Below, piece after piece: positions 54,119-63,544 of a stretch of DNA of 64,000 nucleotides. Made by a program: the position numbers and the translations under genes. Origin of the DNA: Thermoanaerobaculia bacterium (lineage in GTDB: Bacteria > Acidobacteriota > Thermoanaerobaculia > Multivoradales > Multivoraceae); contig JAJEHN010000001.1 of NCBI GenBank assembly GCA_022823665.1, positions 372,001-436,000 of the forward strand, written 5' to 3'. How positions within the stretch are numbered: position 1 is the stretch's first letter; each line of letters opens with the position of its first letter. The notes under the pieces are model-generated. The model worked only from the letters and a program-made list of their open reading frames with translations, did no database searches and was not told the DNA's origin.

Positions 54119-57100
54119 TCAGCTCCCCAGGCGGTAGGTAAGAACCGCCTTGAGCCGGCGGCCCTTCGCATTGTGGACCAGGGCGTCGAAGGCGCGCTCG
54201 AAGTCGGCCCACGGCGGTTCCTCGTCGGTCAGGTTGAGCGCCGACAGGGCCACGTCGAAACCGAGATTCGGGAACTTCCAGAGGAACGTGAGGTCGGCGG
54301 TCAGGAAGTCGTTGATGATCGGGACGTTCGTCCTCGGGTTCGTGTCCCGGTAGGACGAGATGTGGTTGACGTAGCCGACCAGGCCGTAGTCCGCCCAGTG
54401 GTAGCCCGCCGACACCCGGGAACGAAGTTCGGGCAACGACGGGGCGGCCTGCACGTTCTGGTTGAACCTGCCGGCGACATCGCCTCCGCTGACGTACTCG
54501 ACGCCGTCCCTGACCAGCGGCTTGAGCTTGTAATCCAGCAGGTAGGAACTGGTGGCGCTCACGGCGAAGGCGCCGTTTCCCAGGGGCATGCCGCCGTGCA
54601 GATGGAAATCGAGACCCGAGGTCTCGACCCCCGGCCAATTGATCACCCGCAGGAGGATCCGCTCGACTTCGCCCGGAAGGCAGGAGGCATCCGCCAGCCC
54701 GCCCGGACAGACGATGTTGCCGCGCACCGCGGCCAGCTTGACCGGGTCGGCGATCCGGCCCGGATCGGGGTCGACGCCCCGGCCTTCCCCGTACAGCCTC
54801 ACGACGTTGCTCGCGGGCTCGCGGGCGATCACGTCGTCGATGTCGTAGCTCCAGTAGTCGAGCGTCATGTCGAAGCCCGGCGATGCGAACAGCACGAGGC
54901 CGATGTCGTAGGTGAGCGCCTGCTCGGGAGAAAGATCGGGGCTGCCAAAGGTGTCGAAAGGCCGGTATGCCCCCACCGGCGGCACGAACTCGAGCGCGGT
55001 CAGGACGTTCTCGTTCAGGTCGTCGAGGGACGGCGCCCTGAACGTCGTCTGCACCGAACCTCTGAGCGACAGGACATGGCGGTCGCCTTCCGAGAGCCGC
55101 CAGCGTGCGGACAGCTTCGGGTCGAAACTGTCGACCTCGTCGTGCAGCTCGTAGTTCGCCGCGACCTGCATGTCGCCGCGCTCGCCGATGTCGAGCGACA
55201 GCTCGCCGAAGACCCGGTGTACCGGCTGCGAGGCGTTGTACGGGTAGAAGCCGGTCGCGAAGGTGAACAGGCCCGCCTTCTCCCCGGCCTGCCGGCCGGT
55301 CAGCGGATCGAGGCACGAGCGGTCGCCCGGCACGATGCAGGGGTTCATGTGGTAGTTCGCCGGATCGTTCGGCAGCGCGGACGCCTCCAGCCTCCGGAAC
55401 TGGTAGCCGAGCGCGTAGTCCGCTCGATCCTCGATCCAGTTACCGGAGAGCGTCGCGTCCGCCACCAGCAAGTCCACCTCGTTCTGGAGGTCCACGATGT
55501 CGTTGATCCAGGCCATCATCGCCGGATCGTTGGCGAGCCCCGGCCGGTACCAGGGGTTCGGCGTCTCGCGCCACGGCGCTCCGGGCTGAGCCGAGTACTC
55601 GGTCGCGCTGGAGAAGGGGTTGTAGTACAGGCAGTCGCCGACCCCCGGCTGGGCGCCGCCGGTGGGTCCTAGCCGCATACCCGTCGGCGCGGCTCGATCG
55701 GCGACCACGCCGACGCCGCAGTTCGGACCGCCGTAACCGCGGAAGGCCAGGAACTTTCTGTAGCCGTACTCGGACGGCAGGTTCATATTGCCGGCGCTAC
55801 GGGAGTAGGCAACACCCAGGTCGAGCTTCGCGTCCCGTCCGCCGAGGGTCAGGCCGCGGTCCACCGAGGCGGCAAGCCGCGCCATCTCGGTGTCCCGGCG
55901 GGCGTTGCGGCCCGGGCCGGCATTGCCGAGAATCCGGCCGAAGAAGAACCAGTCGCCCTCCAGACACGCCTCGCTCGACGAGAAACCACCGGCGCCGTAG
56001 GAATCGCCGCAGAAGTCCAGCCGCCCCGGGTGCGCTTCCGATACGAGGTGCAGGCCGTCGAACAGCGACGTCGGCGGGAAGGACGGAGAGTTCGGCACCC
56101 GGGGAACGGTTACGTCGCTGAACATCGCCTCGACCCGGTACTCCGTCCGCTCGTCGATCGGGCCGTGGAGTTCAGCGAACAGGCGGGTATGCGCCATCTT
56201 CTCGACCAGGCTGCCGGACCACGGCTGGTAGCGGAAGGCGCAGGTGAAACCGCGGTCGAAGCCCCCCAGGCCGCTGCAGGCGGGGTCGACGAAGTAGTCC
56301 CGGCCCCGTGTGCCGCTCTGCGCCAGCGACAGCGCGTCGACGAACTCCTGCGCGGTCTCGTTGCCGCTCAGATGCGGCACGAGGAAGGCGCCCGGGTTGC
56401 CGGTGTTCGACCACCCCCAGGGCGTCTCGGTGCGGGGCCTCAGGGCGTGCGACCTCTCCGCCACGCTGAGCTGCGAGCGCTGCGCGCGCTCGAGCGCCAG
56501 GACGAGATGGGAGGAACCGACGTCGCGGCCCCAGATGAAGCCGGCCATGCTGTCGCCCGCGCCCTCGAAGTACTCGTGCGACAGGGTCACCTCGAAGCCG
56601 TCGAAGTCGTCGCGCGTGACGAAGTTGGCCACCCCGGCGACGGCGTCCGAGCCGTAGATCGCCGCCGCCCCCTCCTTCAGCACCTCGATCCGTTCGACCG
56701 CGATGCTCGGGATCATGTTCACGTCCACGAACCGGCCGCCGAACAACCGGGCGGGGATCGGCGCCTGGCGGCGGTTGTTCACGAGGACCAGGGTGCGGGA
56801 GGCTCCCAGACTTCGCAGGTTCACGTTGGCCACGTTCTCGGCGACGCCGAAGCCAAGACCGTTGAAGCCGCTGAACGCCTCCCCGATGACCGCACCGCTC
56901 GCGGTCAGGTTCTTGAACAGATCGATGACCAGCGGCGAGCCCTGCTCCTTCAGGAGGTCGCGGTCAAGGACCGAGACGGCGTACGGCAGATCGATCGCCG
57001 GCGTCTCGAGTGCCGAACCGGTGACGACGACCGTCTCGTGGGCGTGGAAGGCGTGGATCCCGGCCTCCCCTTCGTGGTGCTCGTAACCCTTCTCGTGCTC

Positions 57101-57241
57101 GTGGTCGTGCTCGTCGTCCTCGATTTGGTCGCCTGTACGACTCTGAGCCGCAGCGGATGGAGTCGAGTCATCGGAGCCGGCCGCGGCCGGCTCCGATCCC
57201 AGCAACAGAAAGGTGATCAGCGCGAGCAGTGAGACGGACAT
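54119..57241 (-). CDS. TonB-dependent receptor with His-rich N-terminus
   Basis: A 1040-residue outer-membrane receptor. After the signal peptide (ending PAAAG) comes an acidic stretch, residues about 41-68, with eight His (DDEHDHEHEKGYEHHEGE and AFHAH), placed before the plug. The plug opens with ETVVVTGSALETPA and has NLRSLGASRTLVLVNNRRQ and VERIEVLKEGAAAIYGSDAVAG. The barrel ends in LTYRLGS. It is first in an operon-like run with a ribose-type ABC importer, suggesting passage of one substrate across both membranes. GGAGGGAGA immediately precedes the ATG. Confidence 0.92.
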   Translation of the reverse strand: MSVSLLALITFLLLGSEPAAAGSDDSTPSAAAQSRTGDQIEDDEHDHEHEKGYEHHEGEAGIHAFHAHETVVVTGSALETPAIDLPYAVSVLDRDLLKEQGSPLVIDLFKNLTASGAVIGEAFSGFNGLGFGVAENVANVNLRSLGASRTLVLVNNRRQAPIPARLFGGRFVDVNMIPSIAVERIEVLKEGAAAIYGSDAVAGVANFVTRDDFDGFEVTLSHEYFEGAGDSMAGFIWGRDVGSSHLVLALERAQRSQLSVAERSHALRPRTETPWGWSNTGNPGAFLVPHLSGNETAQEFVDALSLAQSGTRGRDYFVDPACSGLGGFDRGFTCAFRYQPWSGSLVEKMAHTRLFAELHGPIDERTEYRVEAMFSDVTVPRVPNSPSFPPTSLFDGLHLVSEAHPGRLDFCGDSYGAGGFSSSEACLEGDWFFFGRILGNAGPGRNARRDTEMARLAASVDRGLTLGGRDAKLDLGVAYSRSAGNMNLPSEYGYRKFLAFRGYGGPNCGVGVVADRAAPTGMRLGPTGGAQPGVGDCLYYNPFSSATEYSAQPGAPWRETPNPWYRPGLANDPAMMAWINDIVDLQNEVDLLVADATLSGNWIEDRADYALGYQFRRLEASALPNDPANYHMNPCIVPGDRSCLDPLTGRQAGEKAGLFTFATGFYPYNASQPVHRVFGELSLDIGERGDMQVAANYELHDEVDSFDPKLSARWRLSEGDRHVLSLRGSVQTTFRAPSLDDLNENVLTALEFVPPVGAYRPFDTFGSPDLSPEQALTYDIGLVLFASPGFDMTLDYWSYDIDDVIAREPASNVVRLYGEGRGVDPDPGRIADPVKLAAVRGNIVCPGGLADASCLPGEVERILLRVINWPGVETSGLDFHLHGGMPLGNGAFAVSATSSYLLDYKLKPLVRDGVEYVSGGDVAGRFNQNVQAAPSLPELRSRVSAGYHWADYGLVGYVNHISSYRDTNPRTNVPIINDFLTADLTFLWKFPNLGFDVALSALNLTDEEPPWADFERAFDALVHNAKGRRLKAVLTYRLGS

Positions 57242-57314
57242 TCTCCCTCCTGACGTCGACCATGGCTACGGATTCTGGCATGTCCTCCTCGAACGCCCGG
57301 ATAGAGTCGCCGCG

Positions 57315-59210
57315 ATGACCGACGCCGCTACCCCCGCGCCGGCGCCCACCGGGAAGCCGCCCCTGCTCCAGATCCGCGAGTTGCGGACCTGGTTCCACGG
57401 CAAGCGCGAGACGGTCCGGGCCGTCGACGACATCGACCTGACCATCGAAGAGGGCGAAACGCTCGGGCTGGTCGGCGAATCGGGTTCGGGCAAGTCGGTG
57501 ACTTCGCTGTCGGTGATGCGCCTGCTCGAGAGCACCGCGAACATCGAAACCGGGGAGATCGCCTGGTTCGGCCGCGATCTGGTCCACCTGCCCAGGCGTG
57601 AGATGCGGGATCTGCGCGGCAAGGACATCGGGATGATCTTCCAGGAGCCGGGCACTTCGCTGAACCCGGTCTTCCGGGTCGGCGACCAGGTCGGGGAAGC
57701 GCTCCGCGTCCATCTCGGGATGAGCCGGCAGGAAGCGCGACGGCGGACGATCGAGCTGTTCGAAGAGGTCGGCATCCCGGAACCGGAACGCCGCGTGGAC
57801 AGCTATCCGCACGAGATGTCGGGCGGGCAGAAGCAGCGCGTGATGATCGCCATGGCCCTCTCGTGCAATCCGAAACTCCTGATCGCCGACGAACCGACGA
57901 CCGCGCTCGACGTGACGATCCAGGCCCAGATCCTCGACCTGATCCGCCGCCTGCGTGACGAGCGCGCCATGTCCATCCTGTTCATCAGCCACGACCTGGG
58001 GGTGATCGCCGAGATCGCCGACCGGATCGCGGTCATGTTCCGCGGCCGGATCGTCGAGCGCGGCCGGGTGACCCAGGTGTTCAACGACCCGCAGCACCCC
58101 TATACCAAGGGGCTGCTCGCCTGCCGTCCGCACCTCGACCGCGACTTCCGCCGCCTTCCCACCGTCGCGGACTTCATGGACGTGGAAGAGGATGGCGACG
58201 AAGGCGAGATCCGCATCACCGAACGCGAGATCACCGAAGAGTCCCTGAACGAACTGGTCGGGCGCGGGCGCGGCCGCCTGCTGCATCCGCGCACGGAGAT
58301 CGAGAGCCTGGGCTACGCGGAGGATCCGGGGCCGGGCGAACTCGTGCCGGACGACACGGAACCGCTGCTCGCGGTACGGGACCTCAAGGTCTACTACCCG
58401 ATCCGGAGCGGCTTCCTGCGGCGGCAGGTGGGCGACGTCAAGGCCGTCGACGGCATCTCCTTCGACGTCTATCCGGGTCAGACGCTCGGGCTCGTGGGAG
58501 AGTCCGGCTGCGGCAAGACGACGACCGGGCTGGCCCTGCTGCGCCTGATCGACATCACCGCCGGCACGGTCCGCTTCGAGGACCAGGACGTCACGGCGAT
58601 CCCGGCGGGTCGCCTGCGCGCCCTGCGCGGACAGATGCAGATCATCCTCCAGGATCCCTACTCCTCGCTCAATCCCCGAATGACGGTCGAGGCGATGCTC
58701 AGCGAGGCGATGGCGATCCACCGGATCGGCGACAGTCGCGGCGACCGCCGCGACCGCGCGGCCCGGCTGCTCGAGGAAGTCGGCATGGAGACCGGCCATC
58801 TGAGGCGCTACCCGCACGAGTTCTCCGGCGGCCAGCGCCAGCGGATATCGGTCGCCCGGGCGCTGGCGGTTCAACCCAGGCTGATCATCTGCGACGAGTC
58901 GGTCTCCGCTCTCGACGTCTCGGTGCAGGCGCAGGTCCTGAACCTGCTCAAGGACCTCCAGGAGGAGCGCGGCCTGACGTACATCTTCATCAGCCACGAT
59001 CTCTCGGTGGTCAAGTTCATGTCCGACATGATGGCGGTGATGCTCGACGGCAGGATCGTCGAGCAGGGACCGTCCGAGGCGATCTACATGACACCCCGCG
59101 AGGAGTACACCCGCCGCCTGATCGAAGCGGTCCCGGACGATTCGATCGCCAACATCGAGAGCCGCCAGCAGCAGCGGAGAGAAGCCCGCAGCCGCCGCCA
59201 CGCGAATTGA
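57315..59210 (+). CDS. fused DppD-DppF-type peptide ABC ATPase
   Basis: A 631-residue protein with two complete ABC domains of the oligopeptide/nickel importer class. Domain 1 has Walker [10 protein letters not shown], signature MSGGQKQRV and Walker [13 protein letters not shown]. Domain 2 has [18 protein letters not shown] and [11 protein letters not shown], where Ser replaces the usual Pro. Each domain ends with the family RPHLDRD/R-T extension. Permease and binding-protein genes, normally alongside, are absent here; they may lie elsewhere. ATG 57315 precedes the first domain. The neighbouring YfcC-type carrier gene follows after 22 bases. Confidence 0.9.
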   Translation: MTDAATPAPAPTGKPPLLQIRELRTWFHGKRETVRAVDDIDLTIEEGETLGLVGESGSGKSVTSLSVMRLLESTANIETGEIAWFGRDLVHLPRREMRDLRGKDIGMIFQEPGTSLNPVFRVGDQVGEALRVHLGMSRQEARRRTIELFEEVGIPEPERRVDSYPHEMSGGQKQRVMIAMALSCNPKLLIADEPTTALDVTIQAQILDLIRRLRDERAMSILFISHDLGVIAEIADRIAVMFRGRIVERGRVTQVFNDPQHPYTKGLLACRPHLDRDFRRLPTVADFMDVEEDGDEGEIRITEREITEESLNELVGRGRGRLLHPRTEIESLGYAEDPGPGELVPDDTEPLLAVRDLKVYYPIRSGFLRRQVGDVKAVDGISFDVYPGQTLGLVGESGCGKTTTGLALLRLIDITAGTVRFEDQDVTAIPAGRLRALRGQMQIILQDPYSSLNPRMTVEAMLSEAMAIHRIGDSRGDRRDRAARLLEEVGMETGHLRRYPHEFSGGQRQRISVARALAVQPRLIICDESVSALDVSVQAQVLNLLKDLQEERGLTYIFISHDLSVVKFMSDMMAVMLDGRIVEQGPSEAIYMTPREEYTRRLIEAVPDDSIANIESRQQQRREARSRRHAN

Positions 59211-59232
59211 CGCCCTGCCGGCGACAACGGTC

Positions 59233-60615
59233 ATGACGACCAGCACGAACCGTTTCCCGGAAGCCCTGGTGCTGATCTTCGCCATGATCGTGGCGGCCCA
59301 GGTCCTCACCTACCTGCTGCCGGCCGGCGAGTACGAACGCGACGGCCGCCAGGTGCTGGCCGGCACCTACCACGAGGTGGAAGCCGCGCCCTTGCCCTGG
59401 CACGCCGCCCTGACCAAGGTGCCGCGCGGACTCGAGGCCGCCGCCGAGATCATCTTCTTCGTCTTCCTGGTCGGCGGCGCGATCGGGGTTATCCGGGCCA
59501 CCGGCGCAATCGACGCCGCGATCGGCGCGGCGATCAGGGCGCTTGGAGGCCGGCCGATCCTGCTCGTCGGCGGCATGACGACCCTGTTCGCGGTCGGTTC
59601 GTCGACGATCGGCATGGCCGAGGAGTACATGCCCTTCGTGCCGATCCTGGTCGCCATGTGCATCGCGCTCAAGATGGACGCCGTGGTGGCGCTGGGCATG
59701 GTCTACCTGGGCGCCGGCATCGGCTACGGCACGGCGGCGATCAACCCCTTCACCGTGATGATCGCCAAGGACATCGCCGGCCAGGACCCGAGTACCGGCT
59801 TCGGGCTGCGCTGGGCGCTGCTGGCGGGAATGCTGGTGATCGGCATCCATCACATCCTGCGCTACGCGCGCCGCGTCGGCGACGATCCGGAACGCAGCCT
59901 CGTGCGCGACATCGACTACACAGGCGGGGCGCACGAACTGAGCGCCGCCGATCTCACGCCGGCCCGGCTCGGCATCCTCGCCTCGTTCGCCGCGATGATC
60001 GGCGTCTTCATCTGGGGCGTCAACGTACACGGCTGGTACCTGGTCGAACTCGCGGCCCTCTTCCTGGGTGTGACGATCATCTCGGCCGTCCTGGGCCGGG
60101 TGTCGGCGAACCGGACCGCCAGGTCCTTTACCAGCGGCGCAGCCGAGCTGACCGGAACCGCCCTGCTGATCGGCTTCGCGCGCACGATCGAGGTCGTGCT
60201 CTCGGACGCCCGGGTCATCGACACCGTGATCCACGGCATCGCCTCGCTGCTCCAGCGGGCGGAGGGCCTGGGTTCCGGCGCCGCGGTCGTCTCCGCCTGG
60301 GGAATGCTGGCGGTGCAGAGCGTCTGCAACTTCCTCATCCCCTCGGGCAGCGGACAGGCGTACGTGACGATGCCGATCATGGCGCCGCTCGCGGACCTCA
60401 CCGGCGTCGGCCGCGAGACCTCCGTGCTCGCCTACCAGCTCGGCGACGGGCTGATGAACCTGATCGTGCCGACGAACGCCCTGCTCATGGGCATGCTGCT
60501 CCTCGCCCGCATCCCCTACCAGCGCTGGCTGCGCTTCATCCTGCCGGCGATGGTCAAGCTCTACGTGGTCGCGATGCTCATCCTCGCGGTGGCGGCGCTG
60601 ATGCGCTTCGAGTAG
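59233..60615 (+). CDS. YfcC-family membrane carrier (C4-dicarboxylate/arginine-ornithine type)
   Basis: A 460-residue, about 12-helix secondary carrier of the YfcC family. It begins [31 protein letters not shown], the family signature, and carries [25 protein letters not shown] and [25 protein letters not shown], with symmetric re-entrant Ser/Gly-rich loops. The family is annotated variously as basic amino-acid antiporter or C4-dicarboxylate carrier, and the substrate is not established. It lies 22 bases downstream of the peptide ATPase gene. Confidence 0.85.
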   Translation: MTTSTNRFPEALVLIFAMIVAAQVLTYLLPAGEYERDGRQVLAGTYHEVEAAPLPWHAALTKVPRGLEAAAEIIFFVFLVGGAIGVIRATGAIDAAIGAAIRALGGRPILLVGGMTTLFAVGSSTIGMAEEYMPFVPILVAMCIALKMDAVVALGMVYLGAGIGYGTAAINPFTVMIAKDIAGQDPSTGFGLRWALLAGMLVIGIHHILRYARRVGDDPERSLVRDIDYTGGAHELSAADLTPARLGILASFAAMIGVFIWGVNVHGWYLVELAALFLGVTIISAVLGRVSANRTARSFTSGAAELTGTALLIGFARTIEVVLSDARVIDTVIHGIASLLQRAEGLGSGAAVVSAWGMLAVQSVCNFLIPSGSGQAYVTMPIMAPLADLTGVGRETSVLAYQLGDGLMNLIVPTNALLMGMLLLARIPYQRWLRFILPAMVKLYVVAMLILAVAALMRFE

Positions 60616-60636
60616 TCGCCGCCGGCGCCGACCGCG

Positions 60637-61488
60637 TTACAGGTTCAGCTTCGCCGGCAGGTACCGGTCGATCAGCCCCTGGTAGTACGGCCGCAGCTCG
60701 GCGGCGTCCGGCGGACGGTCGCTCTTCGAGTACAGGTCGTAGCCGTTGAACAGCCTGACCCAGGCGAACATCTCGCGGTCGCGGTCGTTCATCAGCTCCC
60801 GGTACGCGCCTTCGCGGTGGCACGCGTAGAACGAGTGGTAGCGGATCATGTAGAGGGCCGGTTCCGGCAGGTAGTCGCTGAGCACCTGGTAGAGGTACTC
60901 GTCGTGCCCCCAGGACAGGTGGACCTCGTCCAGGCCGCAGCCTGGTTCGTACACTCCGAGCGGCGTCGAGTAGGTCGGATGCGCCGTGTCCGGGTTGCCC
61001 TCGAAAAGCTCCGGATAGACGATCCGGTCCGAGAACGCGCAGCCGACCGGGAAGGTGTCGCCGACCACGGCCCACTGCGGTTCGCCCCACAGGCAAAGGA
61101 CCTTGCCCAGGTCGTGGACGAGTCCGGCCAGCACGAACCAGTCGGGGTGTCCGTCGGCCCGGATCGCCTCGGCCGTCTGCAGCAGGTGATCGAGCTGCGA
61201 GAGGTCGAGATCCGGATCCGAGTCGTCGACCAGGGTGTTCAGAAACTCCAGCGCCTCCCAGGCCGACAGCTCAGCGCGGTCGAGCGTGAGGTACTCCGCC
61301 TTCTTGTCCTGGACGAAGTCCCAGGTCTGGTGGCGGTGATTCAGCCCGTAGAACTCGCGCACGGTGTCGCGCGGAGGCGCCTCGAAGTCCCGGTAGTCCT
61401 CTCGCCGTTTGCCGCCCGACTCCACCGGCGTCGGATAGAGCTCGGCAACGAAGTCGTCCCAGTCGTCGAGTCGCTCAAGCGGCTCCAT
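60637..61488 (-). CDS. myo-inositol oxygenase
   Basis: A 283-residue non-heme diiron dioxygenase that cleaves myo-inositol to D-glucuronate. It aligns by eye along its whole length with animal and plant MIOX (about 285 residues). All six iron ligands appear: H101 (LDHLLQTAE), H125 and D126 ([10 protein letters not shown]), H195 (SWGHDEYLY), H218 (RYHSFYACH) and D251 (FNGYDLYSK). [16 protein letters not shown] and [18 protein letters not shown] are nearly invariant family blocks. ATG 61488 gives an N-terminus matching MIOX length. It stands alone, without uronate genes beside it. Confidence 0.95.
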   Translation of the reverse strand: MEPLERLDDWDDFVAELYPTPVESGGKRREDYRDFEAPPRDTVREFYGLNHRHQTWDFVQDKKAEYLTLDRAELSAWEALEFLNTLVDDSDPDLDLSQLDHLLQTAEAIRADGHPDWFVLAGLVHDLGKVLCLWGEPQWAVVGDTFPVGCAFSDRIVYPELFEGNPDTAHPTYSTPLGVYEPGCGLDEVHLSWGHDEYLYQVLSDYLPEPALYMIRYHSFYACHREGAYRELMNDRDREMFAWVRLFNGYDLYSKSDRPPDAAELRPYYQGLIDRYLPAKLNL

Positions 61489-61544
61489 TGGCGATACGCT
61501 AACAGGCAGACGCCCCACCAACATGGGGAGGATCCGACCCTAGA

Positions 61545-61898
61545 GTGCCCTACATGGTCTACAAGCTCATGCACGTGCTGGGAGCGGTAATGGTTCTTGC
61601 CGCGGCGGGCGGCGTCGCGGTGCATGCCGCGAACGGCGGTCGCAGGGAGGACAACCAACTGCGCGGTCTGCTCGCCGCCATGCACGGAGTCGGGCTGATC
61701 CTGAGCATCGTCGCCGGCTTCGGCATGCTCGGCGGCAGCCTGCCCGGCTGGGCCTGGGTGAAGCTGCTCATCTGGCTGTGCTTTGGAGCCGCCCTCACGC
61801 TGCCGTATCGCCGCCAGGCCCTGGCCAAGCCCCTGGTCGTCATCCTGCCGCTGCTGGCAGCGGTCGCCGCGTACCTTTCGCTGTACAAGCCGTTCTGA
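61545..61898 (+). CDS. small membrane protein, invasion-associated SirB-like or unknown
   Basis: A 117-residue protein with four predicted helices and short polar loops (VYKLMHVLGAVMVLAAAGGVAVHAANG; MHGVGLILSIVAGFGMLGG). The paired His in helices 1 and 2 (LMHVLG, AMHGVG) resemble heme- or metal-ligand His seen in SirB-like and CopD-like small membrane proteins, but the family is uncertain. GTG 61545 is used; ATG 61554 is equally possible. Confidence 0.65.
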   Translation: MPYMVYKLMHVLGAVMVLAAAGGVAVHAANGGRREDNQLRGLLAAMHGVGLILSIVAGFGMLGGSLPGWAWVKLLIWLCFGAALTLPYRRQALAKPLVVILPLLAAVAAYLSLYKPF

Positions 61899-61990
61899 GG
61901 ACCTGGCAGGAGCGCTGAGGAGCGCCCGTCAGATTCCCGTCAGACGGAGGTCAGGCCACTTGCCTCCCCCCTGCGGCGAGAATCTGGAAT

Positions 61991-62006
61991 CCGGGGCGAA
62001 CCCCGG
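61991..62006 (+). terminator. short hairpin after the small membrane-protein gene
   Basis: CCGGGG (61991-61996), cgaa, then CCCCGG (62001-62006) forms a stable hairpin followed by cggTTTCTCTTC. It lies 93 bases downstream of the stop and could be an intrinsic terminator, although its T-run is imperfect. Confidence 0.45.
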
Positions 62007-62068
62007 CGGTTTCTCTTCGTACATATGAACGGGTTCGTGCCCAAAAGGGGCAAGGTACGGGCCCGTTC

Positions 62069-62107
62069 GGCGCCGGGTGGTGCAAGCGTGTTGCACTGCC
62101 CGGCGCC
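62069..62107. repeat. 39-base near-perfect palindrome at the end of the selenoprotein gene
   Basis: GGCGCCGGG-TG-GTGCAA, a five-base loop (gcgtg), then TTGCAC-TG-CCCGGCGCC, gives up to 17 stacked pairs including two G-T wobbles. It ends three bases before the stop codon of the minus-strand selenoprotein gene and may terminate that transcript. No T-run follows on either strand. Confidence 0.6.
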
Positions 62108-62110
62108 ACC

Positions 62111-63007
62111 TCACAGAAAGACGCAGGTCGGACAGTCCCCGGCGGCCGCCGCGAGCGCCCGGTCGGCTTCGCACTGGTACTCCGGGCTGCTCGAGCGATG
62201 GCTCCGGGTGTCGCCGCCCAGCATCGTCTCGCGCTTCCAGTCGTCGTCGCGCGACCAGTGGTACGGCAGCATCTTCACCGCGCCCGGGCGCTCGAGTTCG
62301 TCCACGGCCGCGAGCGCGGCGGCGACGATCTCGCGCTGCAGTTCCGGGTCCTTCGCCTTGCCCGCGGTATGGCCAAGGGGGTAGTCGAGGAAGACGGCGC
62401 GCGGAGGATCGACCGAGCGGGTGATCGAGAGAGCGGAGGTCAGCGACGTCGTCGGAATGCCATCCGCCTCAACCCGACGCGCTATCAGTCCCACGGACTG
62501 ATGGCAGACCGGTCACACGGGGACCAGCAACGCCAGGTCGACCTGGTCCTCCGCGAGACGGCGGCTGATCTCCGGCGCCACCACCTCCCGAACGCGGCGG
62601 GCCGAGTAGATCCCCCCCATGAAGGCGTAGGCCCGCGGCGACAGTTCGCCGATCACGCCCTCGGTCACGAGGGCGTGCAGCGTGTCGACCGGGAAGACGA
62701 CGTTCGGGTCGATACGCGCATCGGTCTGGTCGTAGGCGAAGTGGCTCGTCCGCAGTTCCGAGACGGGAACCGACGTATCGATCACACGCAGCGAGATGTC
62801 GTCCCGATGATGGAAGGCGACCTGCCCCGTCCGGTACACGCCACCGGAGCCAACCAGCCCCACTCGACACTCCGGGAGGGGTTTCGCGAGCTCGGTCCAC
62901 GGAGGCGAGCCATCGCTGCGCACCCATCGATAGGGATCGTGGCCCAGGCTCGAGTAGAGGTCGCGCGTACGAACGATGTGGTCCACCGGCGGTCGTCGTG
63001 TCGTCAT
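62111..63007 (-). CDS. GrdB/PrdB-family selenoprotein with in-frame UGA (Sec165)
   Basis: A 298-residue protein, read through TGA at 62513-62515 as selenocysteine 165. The upstream part ends VDLALLVPV; after U it continues PVCHQSVGLIARRVEADGIPT. This gives U-P-V-C-H, the redox motif of selenoprotein B of the glycine/sarcosine/betaine/D-proline reductase family. Family blocks on both sides agree: HFAYDQTDARIDPNVVFPVDTLHALV before and VDPPRAVFLDYPLGHTAGK after. It is shorter than GrdB (about 430) and lies divergent from msrB, so a peroxiredoxin-like or reductase role is possible. It ends in CPTCVFL. ATG 63007 is used; 63016 is an alternative. Confidence 0.9.
62482..62505 (-). promoter_or_regulatory. 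bacterial SECIS-like hairpin
   Basis: Just downstream of the UGA on the minus strand, ATCAGTC pairs perfectly with GACTGAT across the loop CGUGG, with a further GC/GC pair below a C-A mismatch. The loop G is about 19 bases from the UGA, within the bacterial SECIS range of 16-37 bases, and G is in the first two loop positions as expected. Confidence 0.75.
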
Positions 63008-63043
63008 GGCATCCATTCTGACCCAAGATAGGATGCCCGCTGC

Positions 63044-63541
63044 ATGACGACCGAGGATCGCCGAGCGCCGGCACCCGATCCGGGCGCCCCGCACATGGAG
63101 CACAACGACCGGCTCGACCTCCCCGAATCCGAGTGGCGGGCAAGACTCGACCACGACGAGTTCCGTGTCCTCCGGCGGGAGGCAACCGAACGCCCCTTCA
63201 CTTCGGCTCTCAACCGGGAGCACCGAAACGGCGTCTTCCTCTGCGCGGGCTGCGGCGCCGAGTTGTTCCGGTCGGATGCGAAGTTCGAGAGCGGCACGGG
63301 CTGGCCCAGTTTCTTCGAGCCCATCGCCGGCGCCGTCGACACGAAGCGGGACTTCAAGCTGATCGTTCCCCGAACCGAGTACCACTGCTCCCGCTGCGGC
63401 GGGCACCAGGGCCACGTCTTCAGCGACGGGCCGGCGCCAACCGGCCTCCGCTACTGCAACAACGGCGTCGCCCTGCGCTTCCGGCCGGCGCCGGGAAGCG
63501 ACCGGGAGACACGACCCAACACCCCAGGCAGGGAGGACTGA
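63044..63541 (+). CDS. msrB: peptide methionine-R-sulfoxide reductase
   Basis: A 165-residue MsrB that reduces methionine-R-sulfoxide in proteins. Two zinc-binding CxxC pairs are present (CAGC, CSRC), the substrate pocket reads FESGTGWPSFFEPI, and GLRYCNNGVALRF contains the catalytic Cys (not Sec). The N-terminal 40 residues before WRARLDHDEFRVLR are extended but contain no clear signal peptide. It is divergent from the selenoprotein gene with 36 bases between the starts. Confidence 0.94.
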   Translation: MTTEDRRAPAPDPGAPHMEHNDRLDLPESEWRARLDHDEFRVLRREATERPFTSALNREHRNGVFLCAGCGAELFRSDAKFESGTGWPSFFEPIAGAVDTKRDFKLIVPRTEYHCSRCGGHQGHVFSDGPAPTGLRYCNNGVALRFRPAPGSDRETRPNTPGRED

Positions 63542-63544
63542 ACG

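Noticed and set aside
53103..55316. Upstream extension of the sugar ABC ATPase frame
   Set aside because: The extension overlaps the binding-protein and receptor genes and lacks domains; the real protein begins near 53081-53102.
57168..59309. 713-codon minus-strand frame opposite the peptide ABC ATPase
   Set aside because: Antisense composition only; the plus-strand frame has two complete ABC domains.
57315..60615. Peptide ABC ATPase and YfcC carrier as one transporter
   Set aside because: The carrier is a secondary transporter that does not need an ATPase; they are only neighbours, 22 bases apart.
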